From contig NZ_CP072876.1 in NCBI RefSeq assembly GCF_017968845.1, positions 1,922,001 to 1,986,000 of the forward strand: a stretch of 64,000 nt of DNA. The letters are read 5' to 3'. A program made the position numbers and the translations under genes. The stretch is from Microbacterium sp. NIBRBAC000506063 (GTDB taxonomy: Bacteria > Actinomycetota > Actinomycetes > Actinomycetales > Microbacteriaceae). The notes below the pieces were generated by a model that was not told the DNA's origin, searched no databases, and was given only the letters and a program-made list of their open reading frames with translations. This document shows, one piece after another, positions 1-8,547 of this stretch. The number at the start of each line of letters is the position of its first letter. The stretch's first letter is position 1.

Positions 1-390
1 CCCGAGCTCGAGGGCAAGCTCACCGGCAGCGCGATCCGCGTGCCCACCCCCGACGTCTCGCTCGCGGTGCTCAACCTCACCCTGGAGAAGAACGCGACCA
101 AGGACCAGGTCAACGATTACCTGCGCCGCGCCTCGCTGCACTCGAAGCTGCGCCAGCAGATCGACTACGTCGAGTCGCCCGAGATCGTCTCGACCGACTT
201 CGTCGGCTCGCACCGTGCGGGCATCGTCGACGGCCTGGCGACGATCGCCGAGGACACCAACCTCATCCTCTACGTCTGGTACGACAACGAGTACGGCTAC
301 TCGCGCCAGGTCGTGCGCGTGCTCGAGACGATGGCGGGAACCCACCCGGTGGTGCTGCCCCGTCGCATCGAGGTGACGCTCGACGCCTGA
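1..390 (+). CDS. gap: Glyceraldehyde-3-phosphate dehydrogenase, C-terminal part (5' end outside window)
   Basis: The frame is open from base 1, so the start lies upstream. About 129 residues remain and match the C-terminal half of the GAPDH catalytic domain: an AIRVPTPDVS segment close to the family AIRVPVPNGS motif, then a WYDNEYGYS segment typical of the GAPDH C-terminus. The enzyme oxidises and phosphorylates glyceraldehyde-3-phosphate in the cytoplasm with NAD(P). The variant segment and the extra C-terminal residues suggest the long actinobacterial GAPDH type rather than the classical glycolytic Gap, but the catalytic cysteine region is not in view. The stop at 388-390 is followed by a gene-free stretch carrying a palindromic repeat. 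Confidence 0.85.
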   Translation, partial: PELEGKLTGSAIRVPTPDVSLAVLNLTLEKNATKDQVNDYLRRASLHSKLRQQIDYVESPEIVSTDFVGSHRAGIVDGLATIAEDTNLILYVWYDNEYGYSRQVVRVLETMAGTHPVVLPRRIEVTLDA

Positions 391-694
391 GCGCGGCATC
401 CGCGCCGTCTGCGGCATGGCGCCTCGCCGTCAGAGTTCGGACGCTCGTTTCGCGGATGCGCGCCCGAATCGCGGACGAATCGGCCGCATCCGTCCCCGAT
501 TCGGTCGACGGTCCGTGGAACGGGCGCAGAGGCGACGGCCATCGGCCCTGCTCGGACGGTGACGTTCCGCTCCGCCTCTGTCGCTCGGGGCACTCCGCGC
601 AGTAGTGTTCCTCGGAACGGCGGATGCCGTGACCGAGATCCCTCCCGGTAGGCATCCGTAATACGCACGAAATGCGGACGGGGAGGATGCGGTG
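391..694. other. Gene-free stretch between gap and the ATP-grasp gene
   Basis: I see no credible gene on either strand here. It contains the palindromic repeat at 441-528, a small perfect inverted repeat (GTTCC/GGAAC) near 608-619, and a possible -10 box TAATAC at 659-664. That box would put transcription start near 671 and give the ATP-grasp gene a leader of about 24 bases with a GGGGAGG ribosome-binding site. No clear -35 box is visible. Open frames on the minus strand are arginine-rich composition artefacts. Confidence 0.5.
441..528. repeat. Nested-palindrome intergenic repeat, copy A
   Basis: Two forward units (around 443-458 and 461-476) face two reversed units across a short loop that ends in GCATCC. 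The inner arms, 461-476 and about 492-507, pair at 14 of 16 positions. The arm core here is CCGAATCG, whereas copies B to D carry CCGTTTCG- or CCGTTCTG-type cores, so the change appears in both arms. Same architecture as 4676-4762, 5861-5958 and 6900-6986. Function is not known to me; cruciform, RNA hairpin and protein binding all fit. Confidence 0.6.
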
Positions 695-2385
695 ATGGAG
701 CCGTTGTTCACGGATTACGCGTCTCGCCAGGCGTCACGGCCAGGCCCCTCGCCCTGGGACGAGATGTTCCCCTCCGATGCCGTGGTGGGTCGTGACGGCG
801 TCCGCGCCCCTACCGGGAGATGTTCGGCGCGCTGGCGCGCATGGACCACCAGGAGCTGCAGGCGCGGACGGATGCTCTGGCGAGCTCCTATCTCGCCCAG
901 GGCGTCACCTTCGACTTCGCCGGCGAGGAGCGTCCCTTCCCGCTCGACGTCGTCCCCGGGTGATCGCCGCACGGGACTGGAGCACCATCGAGTCCGGCGT
1001 CGCGCAGCGCGTTCGTGCGCTCGAGGCGTTCCTGGCCGACGTGTACGGTCCGCAGCGCGCGGTCCGCGACGGGGTGATCCCGGCGTCGCTCCTGGCCTCG
1101 TCCACGCACTTCCACCGCCAGGCGGCGGGCATCGTGGGGGCCAACGGCGTCCGCATCCACGTCGCCGGCATTGATGTGATCCGCGATGAGCGCGGCGAAT
1201 GGCGCGTGCTGGAGGACAACGTGCGCGTCCCCAGCGGGGTCAGCTACGTGCTCTCGAATCGCCGGGTCATGGCGCAGACGCTGCCCGAGCTGTTCACGAG
1301 TCTGCGCATCCGCCCGGTCGTGGACTACCCCTCGCGGCTCCTGCAGGCGCTGCGCGCCGCCGCGCCGCAGGGGATCGACGACCCGACCGTCGTCGTGCTC
1401 ACCCCGGCGTCTTCAACTCCGCCTACTACGAGCACACGCTCCTGGCCCGGCTCATGGGCGTCGAGCTCGTGGAGGGGCGCGACCTGTTCTGCTCGGGCGG
1501 GCGGGTCTGGATGCACACCACGGCCGGCCCCACCCGGGTCGATGTGATCTATCGCCGGGTCGACGACGAGTTCCTCGATCCGCTGCAGTTCCGGCCCGAC
1601 TCGGTGCTGGGGCACCCGGCCTCATGCTCGCCGCGCGCCTGGGCAACGTCACCCTCGCCAACGCCGTCGGCAACGGCGTCGCCGACGACAAGCTCGTCTA
1701 CACCTATGTGCCCGACCTCATCCGCTACTACCTGAGCGAGCAGCCGATCCTCCCCAACGTCGACACCTGGCGCCTGGAGGAGCCCGAGGCGCTCGCCGAG
1801 GTGCTCGACCGGCTCGACGAGCTCGTCGTCAAACCCGTGGACGGCTCGGGCGGCAAGGGCCTGGTCGTGGGACCGGATGCCTCGAAGGAGACCCTCGCCG
1901 CGCTGCGGCGCACCCTGCAGGCCGACCCGCGCGGCTGGATCGCGCAGCCGGTCGTGCAGCTGTCGACGATCCCGACGCTGGTCGACGAGGGCTTCCGCCC
2001 TCGTCATGCCGACCTCCGCCCCTTCGCCGTGAACGACGGCGACGACATCTGGGTGCTGCCCGGAGGCCTCACCAGGGTCGCGCTCCCCGAAGGGCAGCTG
2101 GTGGTCAACTCCAGCCAGGGCGGAGGGTCGAAGGACACCTGGGTCCTCGACGACGGCCCGATGAGCGGGGCGATGCGCACGCTGTCCGAGCAGGTGCCGG
2201 CATCCGATGAGGTCTCGCTCGCGACCGGCGCGATCTCGATCGTCTCGCCGCACCAGGACGGCACGTCCACGCCGCTGCGCTCCTCGCCCCTGGACGAGGA
2301 CGTCGAGACGCGGCATCACCAGCAGCAGCAGCAACAGCAGCAGCAGGCGGGCCCGGGGCGGGATCATGCTGAGTCGCATCGCTGA
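695..2385 (+). CDS. Circularly permuted ATP-grasp type protein (DUF404/DUF407 family), with apparent sequencing frameshifts
   Basis: Probable ATP-dependent amide or peptide ligase of the permuted ATP-grasp family, usually found next to alpha-E and transglutaminase genes as here. Start ATG 695 is chosen for the GGGGAGG site about 8 bases upstream; GTG 692 is the alternative. Reading frame changes after C/G runs at 807-810, 954-957, 1402-1405 and 1609-1612. Restoring one base in each gives a continuous 564-residue protein, the normal family length. Diagnostic segments are [60 protein letters not shown] (nucleotide-binding) and [15 protein letters not shown]. The C-terminus carries a run of nine glutamines encoded by a CAG-rich tract and overlaps the next gene by 20 bases. 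Partner substrate is unknown. Confidence 0.85.
2320..2346 (+). repeat. CAG trinucleotide tract encoding nine glutamines
   Basis: Nine in-frame glutamine codons, all CAG except one CAA, near the end of the ATP-grasp gene and just before the overlapping start of the alpha-E gene at 2366. Such a run can change length by slippage in steps of three, altering the tail without breaking the frame. Confidence 0.85.
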
Positions 2386-3291
2386 GGCCTTGTTCTGGAT
2401 CGGCCGCTACGTCGAGCGCGCCGACGGCACCGCCCGCATCCTCGATGTGCATCTGCAACTCCTGCTGGAGGATCCGTGGGTGGACGAGGACACCGCATGT
2501 CGGGCGCTGCTGTCGGTCATGGGGATCACCGCCGACCCGGCGATCCCCTGGGCCGCGATGATGTGGTCGCGATGCTCGCGATGGACAAGAGCCATGCGGC
2601 ATCCATCGCCCACTCGATCGCCTCGGCTCGCGAGAACGCGCGTCGTGCCCGCGAGATCATCTCGACCGACCTGTGGGAGACCCTCAATCACACGCAGACG
2701 GGGATGCCGCGGCGGATCGCCTCCGACAAGACGCACCAGTTCTTCCGCTGGGTGCGCGACCGCTCCGCCCTCGCCTTCGGCGTCGTCGACTCGGGCACCA
2801 GTCGCGACGAGGCCTGGCACTTCTTCTCCCTCGGCAGCGCATTGGAGAGCGCGGACATGACCGCCCGGCTCCTGGCCACGCGCTCGCTCGCCGAGATCGG
2901 CGGCCCGAGCTGGACGACGCTCCTGCGCAGCTGCGGCGGCTACGAGGCGCATCTGCGCAGCCACCGCGCCGTGCCGACGGCGAACTCTGCGGTGGAGTTC
3001 CTGCTCGTGGACCGTCTGTTCCCGCGCTCGGTGCTCTTCAACGTGCTGCGCGCCGAGGAGTGTCTGCGCGGCATCGATCCGGCGATCTCCTTCGGTTCGG
3101 TGGACAAGGCGTCGCGGATCCTCGGGCGGATCCGCTCCGAACTGGAGTTCCGGCCGATCGATGACATCGTCGTGCAGCTGCCGGAGCAGATGGAGGAGGT
3201 GCAGGCCGCGGTGTCGCAGGCGAGCGACGCGGTGCGCGAGCGGTACTTCCCGTCGATGGCCATGCCGATCTGGACGGGGGAGGCGCTGTGA
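2366..3291 (+). CDS. Alpha-E domain protein (DUF403), with one apparent sequencing frameshift
   Basis: All-helical alpha-E family protein, standard partner of the permuted ATP-grasp gene; its biochemical role is not established. Start ATG 2366 ([19 protein letters not shown]) has the hallmark N-terminus of the family. The frame shifts at the C run 2545-2548; one extra C gives a continuous 308-residue protein, the usual length. Conserved parts include [16 protein letters not shown] and [23 protein letters not shown]. It starts inside the ATP-grasp gene and its stop overlaps the transglutaminase start by 4 bases, so the three are translationally coupled. Confidence 0.85.
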
Positions 3292-4132
3292 GCCGGCTGC
3301 AGATCGTGCATCGCACGGGGTTCACCTACGAGGAGCCGGCGACGGCCTCCTACAACGAGGCGCGGATGCTGCCGCGCTCGCGCGGGGGCAGTTCGTGCTG
3401 CAGGCGGCGCTGGAGATCTCGCCGCAGGCCACGCAGAACTCCTACGCCGACTACTGGGACACGCGGGTCTCGACCTTCGAGGTGCTCGTCCCGCACCGGC
3501 AGCTCACGGTGACCGCCACGAGCATCGTCGACGTCCGGCCCACGCCCAGGCCCGAGACGAGTGTCGCCTGGGAGGAGCTGGCCGCCCGCATCCCGGTGTC
3601 GGGCGACCTCACCGAATGCCTCATGCAGACCGACGCGACCGCGCCCGACGCGGAGATGCGTGCCCTGGCCGAGGAGATCCTCAACCGGGGCGGCGGGGTC
3701 GGCGAGACCGCCTTGGCCGTCTGCCGTGCGGTCGGGGAGGCCATGGAGTACCGGCGCGGGGTCACGGGGGTCACCTCCACGGCGCGGGACGCGTGGCCAG
3801 TGCGCTCGGGTGTCTGCCAGGACATCGCGCACATCGCCCTCGGGGTGCTGCGCGCCGCCGGGATCCCGGCACGGTACGTCTCGGGGTATCTCCTGCCCGA
3901 TCCGGACGCCCCGATCGGACAGCCGATCGTCGGCGAGTCCCACGCGTGGATCGAGTGGTTCGACGGGCAGTGGTGCGGCTACGACCCCACCAACCTCCTC
4001 GAGATCGGCGAGCTGCACGTCTACGTCGGGCACGGCCGGGACTACTCCGACGTCGCACCGCTGCGCGGGGTCTATGCCGGCCCGAGCTCGTCGGGCATGT
4101 TCGTCTCCGTCGAGCTGACCCGGCTGGAGTGA
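3288..4132 (+). CDS. Transglutaminase-like cysteine protease family protein, with one apparent sequencing frameshift
   Basis: Bacterial transglutaminase-like protein with the N-terminal beta domain (residues about 1-80, beginning [20 protein letters not shown]) and a catalytic core. The triad is visible: Cys in RSGVCQDIAHIAL, His in GESHAWIEW, Asp in YDPTN. It probably cleaves or re-ligates amide bonds made by the ATP-grasp partner; that link is inference from the conserved gene trio. Frame shifts at the G run 3384-3388; adding one G gives 281 residues. Start ATG or GTG choice rests on the GTGAGC overlap with the alpha-E stop. Last gene of the operon, 30 bases before the phosphoribosyltransferase. 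Confidence 0.88.
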
Positions 4133-4162
4133 GGCAGGACGCGGCGTGGGAGAGTGGTCTCC

Positions 4163-4672
4163 ATGACGGATGCGACGGCGGAGCGCGAGACGCTCACCTG
4201 GGACGGTTTCGGCTCGGCGACGCGGGAGCTGGCGCGGGCGATCCTCGCCGACGGCTTCGAGCCGGAGGTGGTCGTCGCGATCGCCCGCGGCGGACTGCTT
4301 CCGGCCGGCGCGATCGCCTACGGGCTCGGCACGAAGAACTGCGGGGCGATCAACGTCGAGTTCTACACGGGCATCGGCACCGTCCTCGACGCCCCGGAGG
4401 TGCTTCCACCCGAGCTCGACCTGGAGTACCTGAACGGGCGCCGTGTCCTCCTCGTGGATGATGTCGCCGACTCCGGGCGGACCCTGGCGCTGGCGGTGCG
4501 ACTCCTGAGCGACAAGGGCGCCGACGTGCGCTCGGTGACGATCTACACGAAGCCGACCACGGTCATCCAGCCCGACTACGCCTGGAAGGACACCGACCGG
4601 TGGATCGACTTCCCCTGGTCGTTCCGGGGCACGGTCCGCGAAGAGGATCAGGCGCTGCCGCCGAGCGCCTGA
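4163..4672 (+). CDS. Phosphoribosyltransferase, type I PRTase fold
   Basis: A 169-residue cytoplasmic PRTase. The PRPP-binding loop is VLLVDDVADSGRTL (two acidic residues then DSGRT), preceded by VVVAIARGGLLPAGAIAYGL, the substrate-hood region typical of xanthine/hypoxanthine-type PRTases. The ending WIDFPWSF resembles xanthine-guanine PRTases, so a purine salvage role is likely but the exact base is not decided by sequence. ATG 4163 is preferred because GGGAG lies 8 bases upstream; an in-frame GTG at 4154 would overlap that site. It follows the transglutaminase gene by 30 bases in the same direction. Confidence 0.8.
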   Translation: MTDATAERETLTWDGFGSATRELARAILADGFEPEVVVAIARGGLLPAGAIAYGLGTKNCGAINVEFYTGIGTVLDAPEVLPPELDLEYLNGRRVLLVDDVADSGRTLALAVRLLSDKGADVRSVTIYTKPTTVIQPDYAWKDTDRWIDFPWSFRGTVREEDQALPPSA

Positions 4673-4675
4673 GGT

Positions 4676-4762
4676 GCGCCCGATCCGCGGACGGGTGCCC
4701 GTTTCGCGGACCGATTCGCGGCATCCGTCCGCCGAACGGGCAGCCGTCCGCAGATCGTGACA
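4676..4762. repeat. Nested-palindrome intergenic repeat, copy B
   Basis: An 87-base element. Inner arms 4696-4711 and 4727-4742 pair at 14 of 16 positions around a 15-base loop ending in GGCATCC; outer arms 4676-4692 and 4746-4762 share the core CGATC(C/T)GCGGAC. It has the same length as copy D (6900-6986) and about 83 percent identity by my base-by-base comparison. It sits between the PRTase stop and the next promoter. Confidence 0.75.
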
Positions 4763-4796
4763 CCAGGCGAGCGGAGTCGGCTGGCAGGATGAGGGA

Positions 4797-5858
4797 ATGA
4801 CGGTCGAGACGCTCCGCACCGAGAGGCTGCGTTCCCATCGCCTCCTCGGCCCATCGGAAAGTGTTCCGGATGCCGCGCGCCACCTGCTCGCCGTGCAGAG
4901 CCAGGAGTTCTGGGCGGGGCGCTGGGCGCTCGCCGTGCGCTCGTCGGGAGAGCCGACGCTCGGCGACGTGGATGCGTACTTCGACAGCGGCGAGCTCGTC
5001 CGCTCGTGGACGATGCGCGGAACGCTGCATACGATCCCGGCGAGCGATCTGGGCTGGGTGCTCGCTGCGACCGCGCAACGGCAGCTTCGCGCGGCGGCGC
5101 CGCGCTATCGTCAGCTCGGTCTGGGCGCGGAGGCGTTCTCCGCGGCGGAGCGCGCCGTGCGGAAGGCTCTGCAGGTCGACGATCGTCTGACTCGGGCCGC
5201 GCTGTTCGCCGTCCTCGAGGGATGCGGCATCGACCCCCGCGAGCAGCGCGGTCTCCATGTCATCCAGAATCTGGCGCTGCGCGGCATCCTGTGTCAGGGC
5301 CCCGTCGTCGCCCGTGACGGCGTGACCCGCGAACAGTTCTTCGTGCTGGTCGAGGAGCACATCAAGGATGCGGTGGGGCCGGCAGATCCTTACTCGGAGC
5401 TCTTCCTCCGCTACGTGCAGGGACATGGCCCTGCCACGGTCGCCGACTTCGCGTGGTGGTCAGGACTCACTCTCGGCGTCTCACGGGCAGCGGCCGAGGC
5501 GGCATCCGATCGTCTGGATCAGATCGAGGAAGGACTGTTCCTCGCGCGAGATCGTCTGCCCGCCCCGCAGGAGCGTCGTGTTCTGGCGCTCGGCTCATTC
5601 GAGGAGTACTACATCTCCTATGCGGACCGGGACGTCGCGTGTCCGCCGGAGCGGCGTGCGCTCATCGGCCCGGCGGTGAACGGCCAGGTGCGGCCGATCA
5701 TCCTCGCCGACGGTGTCGCGGCGGGAACATGGAAGCACTCGACGGCGGCCGGCCGACCGCTTGCGCCGCCGGAAGTGACGCTGTTCGACGACACCTCCGT
5801 GAGTGACGACGAGGTCTCCGCCGCGCTCGCCGCCTACCTGCGCTTCCTCACCGGCTGA
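4797..5858 (+). CDS. Winged-helix DNA-binding domain protein, AlkZ/YcaQ (HTH_42) family
   Basis: A 353-residue protein of the HTH_42 superfamily, which includes the DNA glycosylases AlkZ and YcaQ that excise interstrand crosslinks and bulky alkyl lesions. Visible family marks are the N-terminal RTERLRSHRLLGP helix, AVQSQEFWAGRWAL (position of the catalytic Q-x-Q/Q-x-D motif, here Q-S-Q), and RSWTMRGTLHTIPASDLGWVL. Whether it is an active glycosylase is inference. There is no ribosome-binding site; a -10-like CAGGAT at 4785-4790 lies six bases before ATG 4797, fitting a leaderless transcript. Flanked by repeat copies B and C. Confidence 0.75.
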   Translation: MTVETLRTERLRSHRLLGPSESVPDAARHLLAVQSQEFWAGRWALAVRSSGEPTLGDVDAYFDSGELVRSWTMRGTLHTIPASDLGWVLAATAQRQLRAAAPRYRQLGLGAEAFSAAERAVRKALQVDDRLTRAALFAVLEGCGIDPREQRGLHVIQNLALRGILCQGPVVARDGVTREQFFVLVEEHIKDAVGPADPYSELFLRYVQGHGPATVADFAWWSGLTLGVSRAAAEAASDRLDQIEEGLFLARDRLPAPQERRVLALGSFEEYYISYADRDVACPPERRALIGPAVNGQVRPIILADGVAAGTWKHSTAAGRPLAPPEVTLFDDTSVSDDEVSAALAAYLRFLTG

Positions 5859-5860
5859 CG

Positions 5861-5958
5861 TCGCCCGTTTCGCGGACATGCGCCCGTTCTACGGACTGAT
5901 CCGCAGAGTCCGCCCGCAGAACGGGCGGACGGCCGCAGAACGGGCGCGGTCTTGCGGA
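5861..5958. repeat. Nested-palindrome intergenic repeat, copy C
   Basis: Two forward units (5861-5877, 5880-5896), a short loop TGATCCGCAGA, then two reversed units containing GCAGAACGGGC. The arm CGCCCGTTCTACGG pairs with CCGCAGAACGGGCG at 13 of 14 positions. It lies between two convergent genes, starting 3 bases after the stop of the winged-helix gene, so it could also end transcription from both sides. Confidence 0.7.
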
Positions 5959-5969
5959 CGGCAGCCGCG

Positions 5970-6803
5970 TCAGGAGCGGTCACGGAGCCGGGCGAGGGCG
6001 GCGAGGATGGACGCCTGCACCGCGGGCCAGTCATACACGATCTGGGCGTAGTCGAAGTGGAGCGTTTCGAAGCCCTGGGCGGATGCGGCGGCGTCGCGGA
6101 CCAGATCCTTGTGACGCTTGCTCTCAGGGGCATGGTTCTCCTTGCCGTCGGCTTCGATGATGAGTGAATCATCGAGGACGAAGTCGACCCTGCCGACACC
6201 GTGGATGACGACCTGGCATTCCAGGCGGATGCCGAGAACATGCAGCCGCAGACGCAGGAGCGACTCCAGTCCGCTGTCGGCGTCCGGCCGGGCGAGATCG
6301 ACGAGCCATCGGGCGGAGGCAGGGAGGGCGGATCGGATCCGACGGCGGGCGGCGGCCGTGAGCAGCCCCTTCCGCCACGCCGACTCGAAAGCGGCGAAGA
6401 ACGCCTCCTCGCCTGCGCATCGCTGGAAGTGAACGAGGGCCGTCTCGACCTCGGCGCGCCCGAGAGGTGGCGCCCCGCGATAGTAGTGGGAGACGCAGGA
6501 GCAGCCGAGGTGCGGGTGCGGGTGGCCCTTGTGTCCGAGCCAGACATGCGGAACCTCAGAGTCCGACAGTGTCCAGACACCGGCGTCGCGCAGCACGCTG
6601 ACGCAGGTCAGTGCGCCTCCGTGCTCGATTGCAGCGCGAAGGGTCGGATCCACCGAGGTGGCGAAGACGCCGTTGCGGATGCGCTCGATCTCGCCCTTGT
6701 CGACCAGTCGGGCGAGTGCCCGTCTGCTGAACCCCAGGGACTGCAGGTGGGTTCCGCGGGCGAGCCCGCCGAGCCGAGAGATCGCGTCGCGTGCCGAGAG
6801 CAT
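5970..6803 (-). CDS. AbiEi-like antitoxin-type N-terminal domain plus DUF559 endonuclease-like domain
   Basis: A 277-residue protein starting MLSARDAISRLGGLARGTHL. The first ~55 residues look like the winged-helix of AbiEi-type antitoxins (GFSRRALARLVDKGEIERIRNGVFA). The C-terminal ~90 residues resemble the DUF559/Vsr-like PD-(D/E)XK fold: ESLLRLRLHVLGI, VDFVLDDSLIIEADGKENH (Asp, then E-x-D/K core) and a final FDYAQIVYDWPAVQASIL. This architecture is common in actinobacteria, usually without a neighbouring toxin, and none is visible here. Function is unknown; nuclease or regulator are both possible. Start ATG 6803 is a choice: no good ribosome-binding site is seen. It is enclosed by repeat copies C and D. 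Confidence 0.7.
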   Translation of the reverse strand: MLSARDAISRLGGLARGTHLQSLGFSRRALARLVDKGEIERIRNGVFATSVDPTLRAAIEHGGALTCVSVLRDAGVWTLSDSEVPHVWLGHKGHPHPHLGCSCVSHYYRGAPPLGRAEVETALVHFQRCAGEEAFFAAFESAWRKGLLTAAARRRIRSALPASARWLVDLARPDADSGLESLLRLRLHVLGIRLECQVVIHGVGRVDFVLDDSLIIEADGKENHAPESKRHKDLVRDAAASAQGFETLHFDYAQIVYDWPAVQASILAALARLRDRS

Positions 6804-6899
6804 GTCTTCAGCGTGGAGGATGTCCGCGGCATCCAAGGCCGGGAGTCGGCCGGATGTGGAGAACTTCGCGGATTCATTGAATGTGGAGGAGGGGAGCCG

Positions 6900-6986
6900 G
6901 CGCCCGATTCGCGGACAGGTGCCCGTTCTGCGGGCTGATCTGCGGCATCCGCTCACGAAACGGGCAGATGTCCGCAGATCGTGACA
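6900..6986. repeat. Nested-palindrome intergenic repeat, copy D
   Basis: An 87-base copy aligned end to end with copy B. Outer units 6900-6916 and 6970-6986, inner units 6920-6935 and 6951-6966, loop 6936-6950 (TGATCTGCGGCATCC). The last 17 bases are identical to copy B. Located between the regulator stop (7003) and the AbiEi/DUF559-like gene. Confidence 0.75.
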
Positions 6987-7002
6987 CGGCGGATGCCGCG
7001 AC

Positions 7003-8442
7003 TCACTCCGCCGCGTGCCGCTCCAGGAACGCGTACACCTCGCTGTCGTCGACCCCGGGGAAGGCGCCTCGCGGCAGCGGCGAGAAGATGTGTGTGTGCA
7101 CGCGGGCGCTCGGCCAGGCCTTGCCCTGCCAGCGGGCGATCTCCTCGGCCGGGGGGCGACGGCAGCAGGATTCATCGGGGCAGGTCGACACCGCGCGGGC
7201 GGGGGTCTCGCGGCCCCGCCACCAGCGGGCGTCGTCGAAGGGCACGCCGACGGTGATGGAGAACTCGCCCTCGGTGGAGAACCCGGTCTGGGTCGCGCAC
7301 CAGAAGGTGCCCGAGGGCGTGTCGGTGTACTGGTGCTGCTCGGTCGTGCGGTTCTGCTGGCTGAAGGCCGCGCGCGCCTGGAACTTGCGGCACACCGGCT
7401 GGCCCTCGACCGATCCGGTCACGTCCATGGGCAGGGGCAGGTCGTCGTTCTCGTAGACGCGGGCGATGGCGCCGGTAGAGTCCACGCGCAGGAAGTGCAG
7501 AGCCATGCCGAGATGCTCGGTCATGAGGTTGGTCATGCGCATCGCAGCGGCCTCGTGCGTCACGCCGAAGGCGTCGCGGAAGTCCTCCACGGCGAGGTTC
7601 TTGTCCTTCTTCGCCTGCTGCAGGAACGCCACGCCCGCGGTCTCGGGGACGAGGCAGCAGGCGGCGAAGTAGTTGATCTCGAGCCGTTGCTCGAGGAAGG
7701 CCGCGTAGTCGGTGGGCGGCGTGTGCCCGAGCAGCCGATGCGCCATCGCCTGCAGGGCCATCGAGCGCAGGCCGTGACCTCCGGGGATGGATGCCGGCGG
7801 CAGGTAGATGCGGCCGTTCTCGAGATCGGTGATGGACCTCGTCGAGCTGGGGAGGTCGCCGGCGTAGATGAGTTCGAAGCCGAGTTTCTCGGCCATGATG
7901 CTCACCGTGCGGTGGGTGAGGGCGCCGCCGGTGTGCCCGGCGGCCTTGAGCTGCTTCTCGGCGAGCTTCTCGATGTCGGGCAGATAGTTGTTCTGCGCCC
8001 GCATCCGCAGGCGCAGCTCGGTGTTCGCGCGTCGCGCCTCCTCGGGGGTGGCGATCGCCTCGCCCTCGCGTCGGACGAGCTCCCGGTGCAGCCCCAGGAT
8101 CGACTCGATCGTCTCGTCTGTCATCGACTTGGTCACGCGCACGGGGATGATTCCGAGCTGGCGGAACAGTGGACTGGACTGGGCGCGCTCCAGCTCGATC
8201 TCCAGCGCCGCGCGGCGGTTGGGCGGCTCGGCGGCGATCAGCTCGGCGACCTCTGTGTCGGTGGCCTGCGCGATCGCCTGCAGGAGCGAGAGCTTGGGCT
8301 CGCGGCGTCCGTTCTCGATGAGGCTGAGCTGTGAACCGGCGACCCCGACCAGCGCCCCGAGCTCATCGAGGGTGTATCCCTTCGCCAGACGGAAGTGTCG
8401 GATGCGGTGGCCGAGCGTTGTCAGGTGGATGCCGGTGTCCAT
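7003..8442 (-). CDS. ramB: RamB-type transcriptional regulator (XRE HTH, ImmA/IrrE-like and short-chain fatty acid regulator domains)
   Basis: A 479-residue regulator, the length of Corynebacterium RamB (about 474). Residues ~10-65 form the XRE helix-turn-helix (LGHRIRHFRLAKGYTLDELG, then GSQLSLIENGRREPKLSLL). The middle is M78/IrrE-like but the metal motif is degenerate (AHRLLGH instead of HExxH). The C-terminal part has the RamB/PrpR-type domain with a cysteine cluster, STCPDESCCRR. RamB controls acetate and glyoxylate genes in Corynebacterium; PrpR is the related propionate regulator, so effector choice is open. Divergent from pckG, which it may control. A -10 box TATGCT ends six bases before ATG 8442, so the mRNA is probably leaderless, and a palindrome lies between -10 and -35 (autoregulation). 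Confidence 0.85.
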   Translation of the reverse strand: MDTGIHLTTLGHRIRHFRLAKGYTLDELGALVGVAGSQLSLIENGRREPKLSLLQAIAQATDTEVAELIAAEPPNRRAALEIELERAQSSPLFRQLGIIPVRVTKSMTDETIESILGLHRELVRREGEAIATPEEARRANTELRLRMRAQNNYLPDIEKLAEKQLKAAGHTGGALTHRTVSIMAEKLGFELIYAGDLPSSTRSITDLENGRIYLPPASIPGGHGLRSMALQAMAHRLLGHTPPTDYAAFLEQRLEINYFAACCLVPETAGVAFLQQAKKDKNLAVEDFRDAFGVTHEAAAMRMTNLMTEHLGMALHFLRVDSTGAIARVYENDDLPLPMDVTGSVEGQPVCRKFQARAAFSQQNRTTEQHQYTDTPSGTFWCATQTGFSTEGEFSITVGVPFDDARWWRGRETPARAVSTCPDESCCRRPPAEEIARWQGKAWPSARVHTHIFSPLPRGAFPGVDDSEVYAFLERHAAE

Positions 8443-8448
8443 TCCTTG

Positions 8449-8480
8449 AGCATAGCGAAAGAATCAAACTTCTTTACGCT
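8449..8480. promoter_or_regulatory. ramB -10 box and palindromic operator in the ramB-pckG divergent region
   Basis: On the minus strand TATGCT (8449-8454) is a -10 box six bases before the ramB start. Directly upstream, 8454-8480 is a palindrome: arm AGCGAAAGAA facing TTCTTTACGCT, with one extra base in the second arm and centre TCAAAC. It occupies the -10/-35 spacer of ramB and lies 68 bases upstream of the pckG start, well placed for a regulator acting on both genes. That RamB itself binds is inference. Confidence 0.65.
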
Positions 8481-8547
8481 CAGATCGTCAGAAAGCGTGC
8501 AGAAACCCTTCGATACTGGATATGTACCGACCAGCTGAGGAGAAGTG

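Noticed and set aside
2320-2346. CAG tract as a CRISPR-like or satellite array
   Set aside because: Pure trinucleotide run within a coding frame, with no spacers.
3350-4819. 489-residue minus-strand open frame opposite the transglutaminase and PRTase genes
   Set aside because: Compositional artefact; no domain or start signal and it covers two well-supported genes.
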